From: Streptomyces sp. NBC_01233
GTDB taxonomy: Bacteria > Actinomycetota > Actinomycetes > Streptomycetales > Streptomycetaceae
Assembly (NCBI RefSeq): GCF_035989305.1
Contig: NZ_CP108514.1
Location: 2,356,501-2,420,500 of the forward strand
Length of the DNA: 64,000 nucleotides
Reading direction: 5' to 3'
The notes beneath the pieces are model-generated. The model worked only from the letters and a program-made list of their open reading frames with translations. It ran no database searches and was not told where the DNA came from. Both the position numbers and the translations under genes were made by a program. Below, one piece after another: positions 14,799 to 21,268 of the stretch (the first letter of the stretch is position 1; each line of letters opens with the position of its first letter).

Positions 14799-15647
14799 AT
14801 GCCCGTATCGCCATCGTCCAGCGCGCAGGCTGCCCGCGAGGCACTTGCCGCACGCCTTCGTGACCTGCGCTTGGACGCTGGCCTCACGGGGCGCGAGCTA
14901 GCTTCCCGGGCCGATTGGAGCACGGCTAAAGCATCCCGGATCGAGAACGCCAAGACCCCACCCTCAGACGCCGACATCAGGGCGTGGTGCGTGGCTTGTG
15001 GAGCTGCGGAGCAGACTGCCGACTTGATCGCGGCGAACCGTTCCGCTGACTCGATGTACGTCGAATGGCGCAGGAAGCAGCGAACGGGACTGCGTAGGCT
15101 CCAAGAATCAGCGGTGCCCCTGTTCGAGCGAACGCGACACTTCCGCGTCTACTGCTCCAACGTCGTCCCCGGACTGATCCAGACAGACGGTTACGCACGG
15201 GCGCTCCTGACATCAATCACGGAGTTTCGCCAGATTCCCAACGACGTGGAACAAGCAGTAGAGGCCCGCATGGCTCGATCCCACGTGATCCGCGAGGGGG
15301 ACCACCGCTTCGCGCTGATCATCGAGGAAGACGTCTTGTACTACGGTTTCGGCGACGCTGAGGTCATGGCTGGTCAGCTTGGCTACTTGTTGGCCGTCAT
15401 GTCGCTGCCGTCCATCTCGCTGGGGGTCATTCCGCGCACCACCCCGCGCCGCATGTGGCCGATCGAGACGTTCATGGTGTTCGATGACGAGCGGGCGGCC
15501 GTGGAACTGCTATCGGCAGACGTGACAGTCACCGCGCCATCCGAAGTCGCCCTGTACGTACGGGCCTTCGGTGAACTGGCGGAGATGGCCGTTTACGGCG
15601 GTCGGGCCCGTGCGCTGGTGACCGACGCTATTACCTCGCTCGGGTAA
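14799..15647 (+). CDS. XRE-type regulator with DUF5753 domain
   Basis: This 282-residue protein has a helix-turn-helix at about residues 15-70 (LRDLRLDAGLTGRELASRAD, WSTAKASRIENAK) and a DUF5753 effector domain from about 95 (VYCSNVVPGLIQTDGYARALL, LGVIPRTTPRRMWP). The family includes WhiJ/Scr1-type regulators that usually pair with small DUF397 or DUF6879 proteins. It lies 31 bases after DUF6879 with only a weak ribosome site, preceded by TAGCTAGCT. It probably controls the element's operons through the repeated motifs noted here. Confidence 0.85.
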   Translation: MPVSPSSSAQAAREALAARLRDLRLDAGLTGRELASRADWSTAKASRIENAKTPPSDADIRAWCVACGAAEQTADLIAANRSADSMYVEWRRKQRTGLRRLQESAVPLFERTRHFRVYCSNVVPGLIQTDGYARALLTSITEFRQIPNDVEQAVEARMARSHVIREGDHRFALIIEEDVLYYGFGDAEVMAGQLGYLLAVMSLPSISLGVIPRTTPRRMWPIETFMVFDDERAAVELLSADVTVTAPSEVALYVRAFGELAEMAVYGGRARALVTDAITSLG

Positions 15648-15651
15648 CTCG

Positions 15652-15669
15652 CGTGCAATCTCGTGTAAC
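15652..15669 (+). promoter_or_regulatory. Shared promoter motif, copy 2 (CGTGCAATC-N2-GTGTAAC)
   Basis: Same sequence and spacing as 13983-14000; followed by TAGCTAGCT at 15674-15682 and then by the cargo operon start at 15740. Confidence 0.6.
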
Positions 15670-15739
15670 AACGTAGCTAGCTCCCCTCCGCTGTTTCTAG
15701 CGTGGTCATCGTCCGGCAGGCAACGCGGAGGGGTGCGGC

Positions 15740-15928
15740 ATGGCAGCGGCAGCACAGCAACAGGCGGAACGAACCGGGCCGCTCGAACCCGTGCCCGTGA
15801 GCGGATGCGGGGTCTGTCTCGCGCTGGTCACCGCCCGCGAGATCGCTCGGGAAGTCGGCGACCGGTGCGCCGTCGCTGTGCAGAACGCGGAACTGCGCAA
15901 CCACCCGCACCGCCAGAGTCAGGCATGA
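15740..15928 (+). CDS. Small conserved Streptomyces protein with CxxC
   Basis: The 62-residue protein has GCGVCLALVTAREIAREVGD and ends RNHPHRQSQA. GGAGGGG lies just upstream of the ATG. Short proteins with a CxxC and an RNHPH-like tail are common beside DUF5753 regulators in Streptomyces; function unknown. Its stop overlaps the next start (ATGA), making it the first gene of a four-gene operon up to the Nudix gene. Confidence 0.7.
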   Translation: MAAAAQQQAERTGPLEPVPVSGCGVCLALVTAREIAREVGDRCAVAVQNAELRNHPHRQSQA

Positions 15929-16155
15929 GCGTGAGAGCGGTACTCCGGTACGTCAGCTACGTCATGCACCGCCACCCGTCCGCCGAGACCACGGCGACGG
16001 CGCGCTGTCTGAACCCTGACTGCCGCTGGACCGCTGCACCGACCGGCAACGCGGACGTGTGCACCGACATGTGCATTCAGCACACGGGCCGCACGGGGCA
16101 CATGACCTTCCTCCGGGAGTTCTCCGAAGTGGCCGTGGTGGAGCGCATCCCGTGA
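15925..16155 (+). CDS. DUF7848-like small zinc-binding protein
   Basis: This 76-residue protein has ARCLNPDCRW and CTDMCIQHTGRTGHMTFLREF, i.e. two CxxxxC-type pairs and a conserved HTGRTGH segment near the end. The arrangement fits the DUF7848 family of Streptomyces mobile and regulatory regions. It probably binds zinc. It overlaps the preceding gene by four bases and lies 25 bases before the NAD-binding protein gene. Confidence 0.7.
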   Translation: MSVRAVLRYVSYVMHRHPSAETTATARCLNPDCRWTAAPTGNADVCTDMCIQHTGRTGHMTFLREFSEVAVVERIP

Positions 16156-16180
16156 CCGACGACAACTAGAAAGGGTGCCC

Positions 16181-17302
16181 ATGGAAACAGCCGATCGTGC
16201 GCGGCTCGACACATACTTTGGCAAGGTTGCCGAAGCATTCGCGCCGCCCGAGCGTCCGTCCTCGCTGTTGATCACTCATCTGCTGCCCGAGCGACCCGCG
16301 TTCGTCGGGGCCGTGGGCAAGGTGTCGCACCTGCGTGCCGTTCTGCCCAAGCCGAAGTCCATCCACGCGAGTGCCCGCCGAGAGATCGAACGGACCGTGG
16401 CGTGCGACGAGCTGTCCCGCGACATGTTCAGCGACCCCAATACCGCCGTGACGTACCTGGAAACGAGGGCAGCCGGCGAAAGCATCGTCCTGCTCGACGT
16501 GGGCGGGTACTTCGCTCCCTCGCTGGACGCGCTGTGTGAACGGTTCTCGGGAACCATCCTCGGCGTGGTCGAGGACACCGAGAACGGCCACAAGCGCTAT
16601 GCCGACCGGGACAAGCTGCCGTGCCCGGTCGTCTCGGTGGCCCGGAGCCCGCTCAAAGACCCGGAAGACTTCTTGGTCGGACAGTCCGTCGTGTTCTCCG
16701 CCGAAGCGCTGTTGCGGCAGCGCGGGGACATCCTGCACGGGCGCCCGGCCCTGGTTCTCGGGTTCGGCAAGCTCGGCAGCTCGATTGCCCGGCTGCTGCA
16801 CGTCAAGGGTGTGCGGGTGATCGTCTACGACATCGACCCCGTGCGGCGGGCACAGGCCATGTCTCAGGGGTTCGAGGTGGCTCGTGACCGGGACCAGGCC
16901 ATAGCCACGGCTGGACTCGTGCTCTGCGCGACGGGGGCGCTGTCTCTACGCGGCGAGGACTTCCCGCAGCTCAAGAACGGGGCCTACGTGGCGACCGTGA
17001 CCAGCTCGGAAGACGAGTTGGAGTTGGGCGGACTGCCCTCGGGCTACATCCGTGACAGTGCCGGTGAACACGTGAGCCGCTACAGCACGACCGGGCACTA
17101 CTTCTATCTGCTGAATGGGGGCGAGGCGGTCAACTTCATCCACGGCGCGAGCGTTGGACCGTTCATCTTCCTCGTTCAGGCCGAGATCCTCGCGGGCGCG
17201 GCCATGCTGGCTCGCGGCGGGCTGGACGCCGCCATGCACGAGGTGCCCACCGCCGACCGGGAAGCCATCGCGGCTACCTGGCTCCACTACTACAACAGGT
17301 GA
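16181..17302 (+). CDS. Adenosylhomocysteinase-like NAD-binding protein
   Basis: The 373-residue protein resembles the NAD-binding half of S-adenosylhomocysteine hydrolase: EDTENGHKRY, a Rossmann start LVLGFGKLGSSIARLL (about 192-207) and VIVYDIDPVRRAQA. NGAYVATVTSS and EAVNFIHGASVGP follow. It is shorter than true SAH hydrolases (430 or more residues) and the N-terminal substrate region is not conserved, so it may act on another nucleoside- or NAD-linked substrate. AAAGGGTG just before ATG 16181 favours this start over GTG 16175. It is followed after four bases by the Nudix gene. Confidence 0.78.
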   Translation: METADRARLDTYFGKVAEAFAPPERPSSLLITHLLPERPAFVGAVGKVSHLRAVLPKPKSIHASARREIERTVACDELSRDMFSDPNTAVTYLETRAAGESIVLLDVGGYFAPSLDALCERFSGTILGVVEDTENGHKRYADRDKLPCPVVSVARSPLKDPEDFLVGQSVVFSAEALLRQRGDILHGRPALVLGFGKLGSSIARLLHVKGVRVIVYDIDPVRRAQAMSQGFEVARDRDQAIATAGLVLCATGALSLRGEDFPQLKNGAYVATVTSSEDELELGGLPSGYIRDSAGEHVSRYSTTGHYFYLLNGGEAVNFIHGASVGPFIFLVQAEILAGAAMLARGGLDAAMHEVPTADREAIAATWLHYYNR

Positions 17303-17306
17303 TCGA

Positions 17307-17849
17307 ATGCCCATCACGGCAGACCACATCCGTACGACCCTCGCCGAGTACACCGACGCGCACCCCGAGGACAAGCACGCACTTGCCCCTCTGACTGAGC
17401 TGCTGGACGAGGGCGCAGACGTGACCAGCCGGAAGGAGTTCCGCGGACACGTCACGGCGGGCGCCGTGCTCGTCAACGACCGAGGCGAAGCGCTGTTCAT
17501 CCATCACAACGCGCTCGACAAGTGGCTGACCCCTGGCGGGCACCTTGAGCCCGAGGACACGCACCTGTTGGTTGCAGCGCTCCGCGAGCTGGTCGAGGAG
17601 ACGGGAGTGGCGCTCAGCCTCGCCCCCGTTCAGACCACACCCGTGCACATCGACGTGCACCCGATCCCCGCGAACGACAGCAAGGGTGAGGGTGCCCATT
17701 GGCACGCGGACTTCCGGTACGTCTTCCGCGTGACCGGCGACCAGCCCGTGACGCTCCAAGAGGAGGAAGTCAGCGGCTACGCGTGGCGCAGCGTGGACAC
17801 CATCGCTGACGAGACCCTGCGGGCTCGGGTCACCGCATCACTGCGATAG
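17307..17849 (+). CDS. Nudix hydrolase
   Basis: This 180-residue protein has an N-terminal helical segment (about 1-50), then a Nudix domain: HVTAGAVLVNDRGEALFIHH and the Nudix box GGHLEPEDTHLLVAALRELVEETGV, with the REL-EE-G core intact. Nudix enzymes cleave nucleoside diphosphates linked to another group. Pairing with an NAD-binding SAH hydrolase-like enzyme suggests nucleotide metabolism or defence. In the unrelated element pSAM2 a Nudix protein (Pif) gives transfer immunity, so an element-protecting role is also possible. Last gene before attR. Confidence 0.88.
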   Translation: MPITADHIRTTLAEYTDAHPEDKHALAPLTELLDEGADVTSRKEFRGHVTAGAVLVNDRGEALFIHHNALDKWLTPGGHLEPEDTHLLVAALRELVEETGVALSLAPVQTTPVHIDVHPIPANDSKGEGAHWHADFRYVFRVTGDQPVTLQEEEVSGYAWRSVDTIADETLRARVTASLR

Positions 17850-17871
17850 TCCCGCCTCACACCCTCAGTCC

Positions 17872-17914
17872 GCCCCGTCCGCCCGCGTCCCCCGCCGCGG
17901 AAGGACGGGGCTTT
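17872..17914 (+). terminator. Terminator at the right end of the element
   Basis: GCCCCGTCC (17872-17880) pairs with GGACGGGGC (17903-17911), followed by TTT. It closes the cargo operon 22 bases after the Nudix stop. Confidence 0.8.
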
Positions 17915-17941
17915 CCGCTGCCCCAACTCCCTTGCCATAGA

Positions 17942-17984
17942 CGCAGGTCAGAGCCTCGCGGTAACCTATGGTTCCGTTGGTTCA
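17942..17984. other. Left arm of reconstructed attP
   Basis: TATGGTTCCGTTGGTTCA (17967-17984) is the inverted partner of 8888-8905. CGCAGGTCAG (17942-17951) is the exact inverse of 8912-8921, but lies nine bases further from the core than its partner. Confidence 0.75.
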
Positions 17985-18020
17985 CGCGCAGGCGATGTCG
18001 CTCCAGATCTCGACGCGCAT
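17982..18020 (-). pseudogene. Displaced 5' end of the DsbA/FrnE-family gene
   Basis: The ATG at 18020 with AGAAGG upstream starts MRVEIWSDIAC, the first strand of a DsbA-family protein. The frame then enters the element and stops after one more codon. Everything after this point of the native gene is at 8206-8887. The native promoter presumably lies in 18021-18190. Confidence 0.88.
17988..17994. other. attR core
   Basis: GCAGGCG, identical to 8881-8887. Symmetry of the attP arms places the centre between 17989 and 17990, so the crossover dinucleotide is probably CA on this strand. Confidence 0.8.
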
Positions 18021-18190
18021 GATCCTTCTTCTCTCCGGGGTCGGGGGACAAAACGGTTTCCCCTTCAACCACCCGCTGCCCCGTCTCATTCCCCGGACAC
18101 GCCGGGGAGCGGACGTACGGGCAGCGTGCGGGGACCGCGCCGCCGTGTGGTCGGGCGCAGTCCCCGTGGGCATGGGTCCCAGGCGTGTCG

Positions 18191-18397
18191 TCAGCGCTGG
18201 GGCGGTCGGGGGTCCCCGGGGGTGGGGGGCTCGTTGCCGCCGATCTGCTCGTTGAACTTCTGCTGTGCCGTGTCGACCTGGCTCTGGTACTTGCTCCCGG
18301 TCTTCGCGTCGAAGGCATCTCCGGCCTTCTCGACTCCTTGGCGGGCCTGGTCAGGGTGTCCCTTGATCAGGTCTTTGAGCTTGTCGAGCATGGACAT
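18191..18397 (-). CDS. MT0933-like small antitoxin-family protein
   Basis: The 68-residue helical protein starts MSMLDKLKDLIKGHPDQARQ and contains GVEKAGDAFDAKTGSKY, the pattern of the Rv0909/MT0933 antitoxin family, with a Pro-rich tail. No adjacent toxin gene is evident, as is usual for Streptomyces members, so a true toxin-antitoxin role is unproven. GAGAGGAC lies before the ATG. Confidence 0.78.
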   Translation of the reverse strand: MSMLDKLKDLIKGHPDQARQGVEKAGDAFDAKTGSKYQSQVDTAQQKFNEQIGGNEPPTPGDPRPPQR

Positions 18398-18428
18398 GGG
18401 GCGTCCTCTCTACGGAATGCCGGTCGCT

Positions 18429-18803
18429 TCAAGCTTCTCCGCGAAGGCCGGTGTCCGCACCCGGAGCCTGCGCGGACCCCCCGGTCGGGTCCGCGACGGG
18501 CGGGGGACCGATCTGGAGCCAGAGGATGCGGTGGGTGCCCGCGTGGGGGGTGGAGGGAGCCGGTCGCCGGCCGTGGGTGGCGTAGAAGGCCTGGGCGCGG
18601 AGGTTGTGCTCGTAGACCTCGAGGCGGACCCGGCTGACTCCGGCGCGGCGCCAGACCTCGAGGCAGGCGGCGTGCAGGGCTGCGCCGGTGCCGCGGCGCC
18701 AGTGGACCGGGTCGACGTGGAGCTGGGTGAGGGTGGTCTCGCCGCCCTCCGTGCGGAAGGCGGCGACCCCGGTGAGCCGGCCGTCGTGCTCGGCGCAGAG
18801 CAC
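18429..18803 (-). CDS. GNAT-family N-acetyltransferase (start unclear; homologous frame extends to about 18992)
   Basis: The acetyl-CoA-binding core is clear: LTQLHVDPVHWRRGTGAALH (motif A, Gln/Arg-x-x-Gly-x-Gly/Ala type) and VYEHNLRAQAFYATHGR (motif B). The GTG at 18803 begins inside the expected fold. In-frame sequence further upstream encodes a normal GNAT N-terminus (IRAAEPADLDAIAALHTRAR, YYRGHIPEQAYAG), but no ATG, GTG or TTG occurs there. Where a start is expected, next to the terminator hairpin, the codon is GTT (18990-18992). The gene may have lost its start codon, may use a rare one, or may make only the short form. Confidence 0.65.
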   Translation of the reverse strand: MLCAEHDGRLTGVAAFRTEGGETTLTQLHVDPVHWRRGTGAALHAACLEVWRRAGVSRVRLEVYEHNLRAQAFYATHGRRPAPSTPHAGTHRILWLQIGPPPVADPTGGSAQAPGADTGLRGEA

Positions 18804-18990
18804 CGCGCCCTCGGCGGGGTCGCGGGCGACGGCACGGGACCAGCCCTCGCGCGTCCGGTGGAGCTCGGCGTCACCCGCGTAGGCCTGTTCGGGGATGTGG
18901 CCCCGGTAGTACGTGGCCCGGGCCCGCGTGTGCAGGGCGGCGATGGCGTCGAGGTCTGCGGGCTCCGCGGCTCTGATCGCGGGAAGGGAA

Positions 18991-19023
18991 ACGCGCCGGG
19001 AACCCGAGCGGTTCCCGGCGCGT
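18991..19023 (-). terminator. Terminator after the PBP gene
   Basis: A perfect 14-bp stem (ACGCGCCGGGAACC with GGTTCCCGGCGCGT) has a five-base loop, and a short T run follows on the - strand. It abuts the likely N-terminus of the GNAT frame. Confidence 0.85.
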
Positions 19024-19043
19024 CGGCTGTGCCGCCCGCGTGG

Positions 19044-20492
19044 CTACTTCTTCAGCCACGCCTCCATCATCTTCTGGGCGATGGGGGCGGCCAGTTTGCC
19101 GCCGCCGATCTCGGAGCGGTCGGTGTCCGAGTTCTCGATCACCACGGCGACCGCGATCTGCTTGCCGCCCAGCTTGCCGTACGAGGTGAACCAGGCCAGC
19201 GGCGCGAGGCTGTTGTTGACACCGCGCTGGGCGGTACCGGTCTTGCCGCCCACCTCGGCGCCCGCCACCTGGGCCGGCTTGCCGCCGCCCTCGGTGGCGA
19301 CCGTGCGCATGGCGTCCCGGATCATCGAAGCGGTCTTCTCACTCATGACCTGCTGGGACTTCGGGTCCTTGAAGCTCTCCAGCACGTCGCCGTTGCCGTC
19401 GGTGACCTCGGAGACCATGTGCGGGGCGACGAGCTTGCCGCCGTTCTCGATCGCGGCCGTCACCATCGCCATCTGGAGCGGGGTGGCCTGCACGTCGAAC
19501 TGGCCGATACCCGTCTGCGCGACCTGGTCGACCGACATCTTCTTCGACGGGTACTTGCTCGGCGGGTTGGTGCGGACCGGAGTGTCGATCTGCACGTTGA
19601 ATCCGAGCTTCTCGGCCGTCGCGCGCATCTTGTCCTGGCCGAGCTTGGACGCGAGCTCGGCGAAGACGTTGTTGCAGGACAGCCGCAGGGCGGTGCGCAC
19701 GGAGGCGTTGTTGCAGGCCGCGGAGCCCGCCTCGCTGGGCAGCAGGGTGCGGGTGCCGGGAATCGTGTACGGGTCGGCGATGCCGGTCGGCTGGTCGAGG
19801 TTGCCGACGAGGCCGTTCTCGATGGCCGCGGCGAGGGTGACCAGTTTGAAGGTGGAGCCGGGCGCCTGGGGCTTGCGCAGCGCCACGTTCTCCAGGGCCT
19901 TGCCCTTGTCCGCGGAGAGTTCGCTCCAGGCCTTCTCGTCGTTGGCGCCGGCGATGCTGCCCGGGTCGAAGGAGGGGTTGTTCACCACGGCGAGGATCTC
20001 GCCGGTCGCGGGGTCGATGGCCACGGCGGCGCCCTGCTTGCCCTGGAGCGCGTCGTAAGCCGCCTTCTGCACGCCCTTGTCGATCGTGGTCAGGACGTTG
20101 CCGGGGGCGGCCCGCTTGTTGGTGAGCATGTCCATCACGGTCTTCAGACGGCTGTCCGAACCGTTGAGGACGTTCTTGTAGATGCCCTCCAGCATCGTCG
20201 TGCCGTAGGCCTGGGAGCTGTACCCGGTGATCGGCGCGTAGAGGGGGCCGTCGACATACGTCCGCTTGTAGCCGAAGTCCTTGCCGCCCGTCTTCACCGA
20301 GCCGGTGATCGCCTCCCCGCCCACGATGATGTTGCCCAGCGGGTTCTCGTACTGCCCGATGAGGTTCCGGCGGTTGTGCTTGTCTTCTGCGAGGGCCTGG
20401 CCTTGGTATGCCTGCACCCAGGTGACGCGGACCAGCAGGGCCAGCACCAGAAGCAGACAGAAGACCGACGCACGCCTGATCGTCTTGTTCAT
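19044..20492 (-). CDS. Class B penicillin-binding protein (PbpA-like D,D-transpeptidase)
   Basis: This 482-residue membrane-anchored peptidoglycan cross-linking enzyme has one N-terminal transmembrane helix (about 8-26) and a dimerisation region. The transpeptidase domain has SxxK at 213-216 (PGSTFK), SxN at 272-274 (SCNN) and KTGT at 417-420. Length matches actinobacterial PbpA. It is not next to rodA/stk genes, so it is probably one of the PbpA paralogues rather than the one of the FtsZ-proximal operon. Confidence 0.92.
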   Translation of the reverse strand: MNKTIRRASVFCLLLVLALLVRVTWVQAYQGQALAEDKHNRRNLIGQYENPLGNIIVGGEAITGSVKTGGKDFGYKRTYVDGPLYAPITGYSSQAYGTTMLEGIYKNVLNGSDSRLKTVMDMLTNKRAAPGNVLTTIDKGVQKAAYDALQGKQGAAVAIDPATGEILAVVNNPSFDPGSIAGANDEKAWSELSADKGKALENVALRKPQAPGSTFKLVTLAAAIENGLVGNLDQPTGIADPYTIPGTRTLLPSEAGSAACNNASVRTALRLSCNNVFAELASKLGQDKMRATAEKLGFNVQIDTPVRTNPPSKYPSKKMSVDQVAQTGIGQFDVQATPLQMAMVTAAIENGGKLVAPHMVSEVTDGNGDVLESFKDPKSQQVMSEKTASMIRDAMRTVATEGGGKPAQVAGAEVGGKTGTAQRGVNNSLAPLAWFTSYGKLGGKQIAVAVVIENSDTDRSEIGGGKLAAPIAQKMMEAWLKK

Positions 20493-20554
20493 CCCCCAGA
20501 AGGACGTCCCGGTGACCCCGGCCGTTCCGCTCTGCCCCGATTGTGGCGGGGTTC

Positions 20555-21268
20555 TCAGCCCTTCTTCATGATGAAGCCCCCCTCGTACGCCGCGATGACC
20601 GCCTGGGTGCGGTCACGGGAGCCGGTCTTGGTGAGGACCGCCGCGACGTGCGTCTTGACCGTCTGCGGTCCGACGCCGAGGCGCTCGCTCATCTCGTGGT
20701 TGGACAGCCCGGTGGCCATCAGGCGCAGTACGTCGGCCTCGCGGTCGGTGAGCCGGGCCACCCAGGGCGCGGTGGCGGGCGGGGCGCCGCCGGCCGTGTG
20801 GGCGGCGGCGAGGGAGCGCACCGCGGCGGGGAAGAGCAGCGAGTCGCCGCGGGCGACGAGCCGGACCGCCCCGATCAGCTCGTCCGGGTCGGCGCGCTTG
20901 AGGAGGAAGCCCACGGCTCCCGCGCGCAGCGCGTCGTACACGTAGGCGTCGTTCTCGAAGGTGGTGACGACCACGATCCGGGGCGGCGCGGCCATGGTGG
21001 CGAGGATCTGCTCGGTGGCCCGGATCCCGTCGATCTCGGGCATCCGGACGTCCATCAGCACCACGTCCGGTGCCAGCGAGCGCACCAGCGGGACCGCTTC
21101 GGCGCCGGTGGCTGCCTCGCCGACGACCTGCAGGTCGGGCTCGGCCTCCAGGATGACCCGCAGCGCGGTGCGGACCATCCGCTCGTCGTCGCAGAGCACG
21201 ATGCGCAGCGGCGGCCGGCCCGCCGGGGTCGGCGGGGTCGCCTCGGTCGGCGGGGTCGGCGCGCTCAT
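20555..21268 (-). CDS. LuxR/NarL-family response regulator
   Basis: The 237-residue protein has a receiver domain from about residue 20 (IVLCDDERMV, phospho-acceptor Asp73 in LMDVRMPE, KRAD lysine loop) and a C-terminal HTH (LTDREADVLRLMATGLSNHE, then VKTHVAAVLTKTG). Its ATG overlaps the kinase stop (ATGA), so the two are a cotranslated pair. The target is unknown; the upstream membrane protein gene suggests envelope sensing. Confidence 0.92.
   Translation of the reverse strand: MSAPTPPTEATPPTPAGRPPLRIVLCDDERMVRTALRVILEAEPDLQVVGEAATGAEAVPLVRSLAPDVVLMDVRMPEIDGIRATEQILATMAAPPRIVVVTTFENDAYVYDALRAGAVGFLLKRADPDELIGAVRLVARGDSLLFPAAVRSLAAAHTAGGAPPATAPWVARLTDREADVLRLMATGLSNHEMSERLGVGPQTVKTHVAAVLTKTGSRDRTQAVIAAYEGGFIMKKG

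Larger units (their letters stand above)
8881..17994 (+). mobile_element. 9.1-kb integrative element inserted in the DsbA-family gene (serine integrase; possible phage satellite or prophage remnant)
   Basis: Bounded by 7-bp direct repeats, with one core copy counted the element is 9,107 bp. It carries about 15 genes, all on the + strand, lower in GC than the flanks. They include a large serine integrase, small phage-like genes, HNH and terminase small subunit genes, a DUF6879 and an XRE-DUF5753 gene, and a cassette ending in a Nudix hydrolase. No large terminase, portal, capsid, tail, lysis, replication or FtsK/TraB-type transfer gene is seen. It is therefore neither a complete prophage nor a pSAM2-type conjugative element. 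Precise excision would restore the host gene. Confidence 0.88.

Noticed and set aside
8881..17994. Element as a pSAM2-type conjugative element (AICE)
   Set aside because: No FtsK/TraB-type transfer protein, no replication initiator and no tyrosine integrase/tRNA site; only the Nudix gene is reminiscent.
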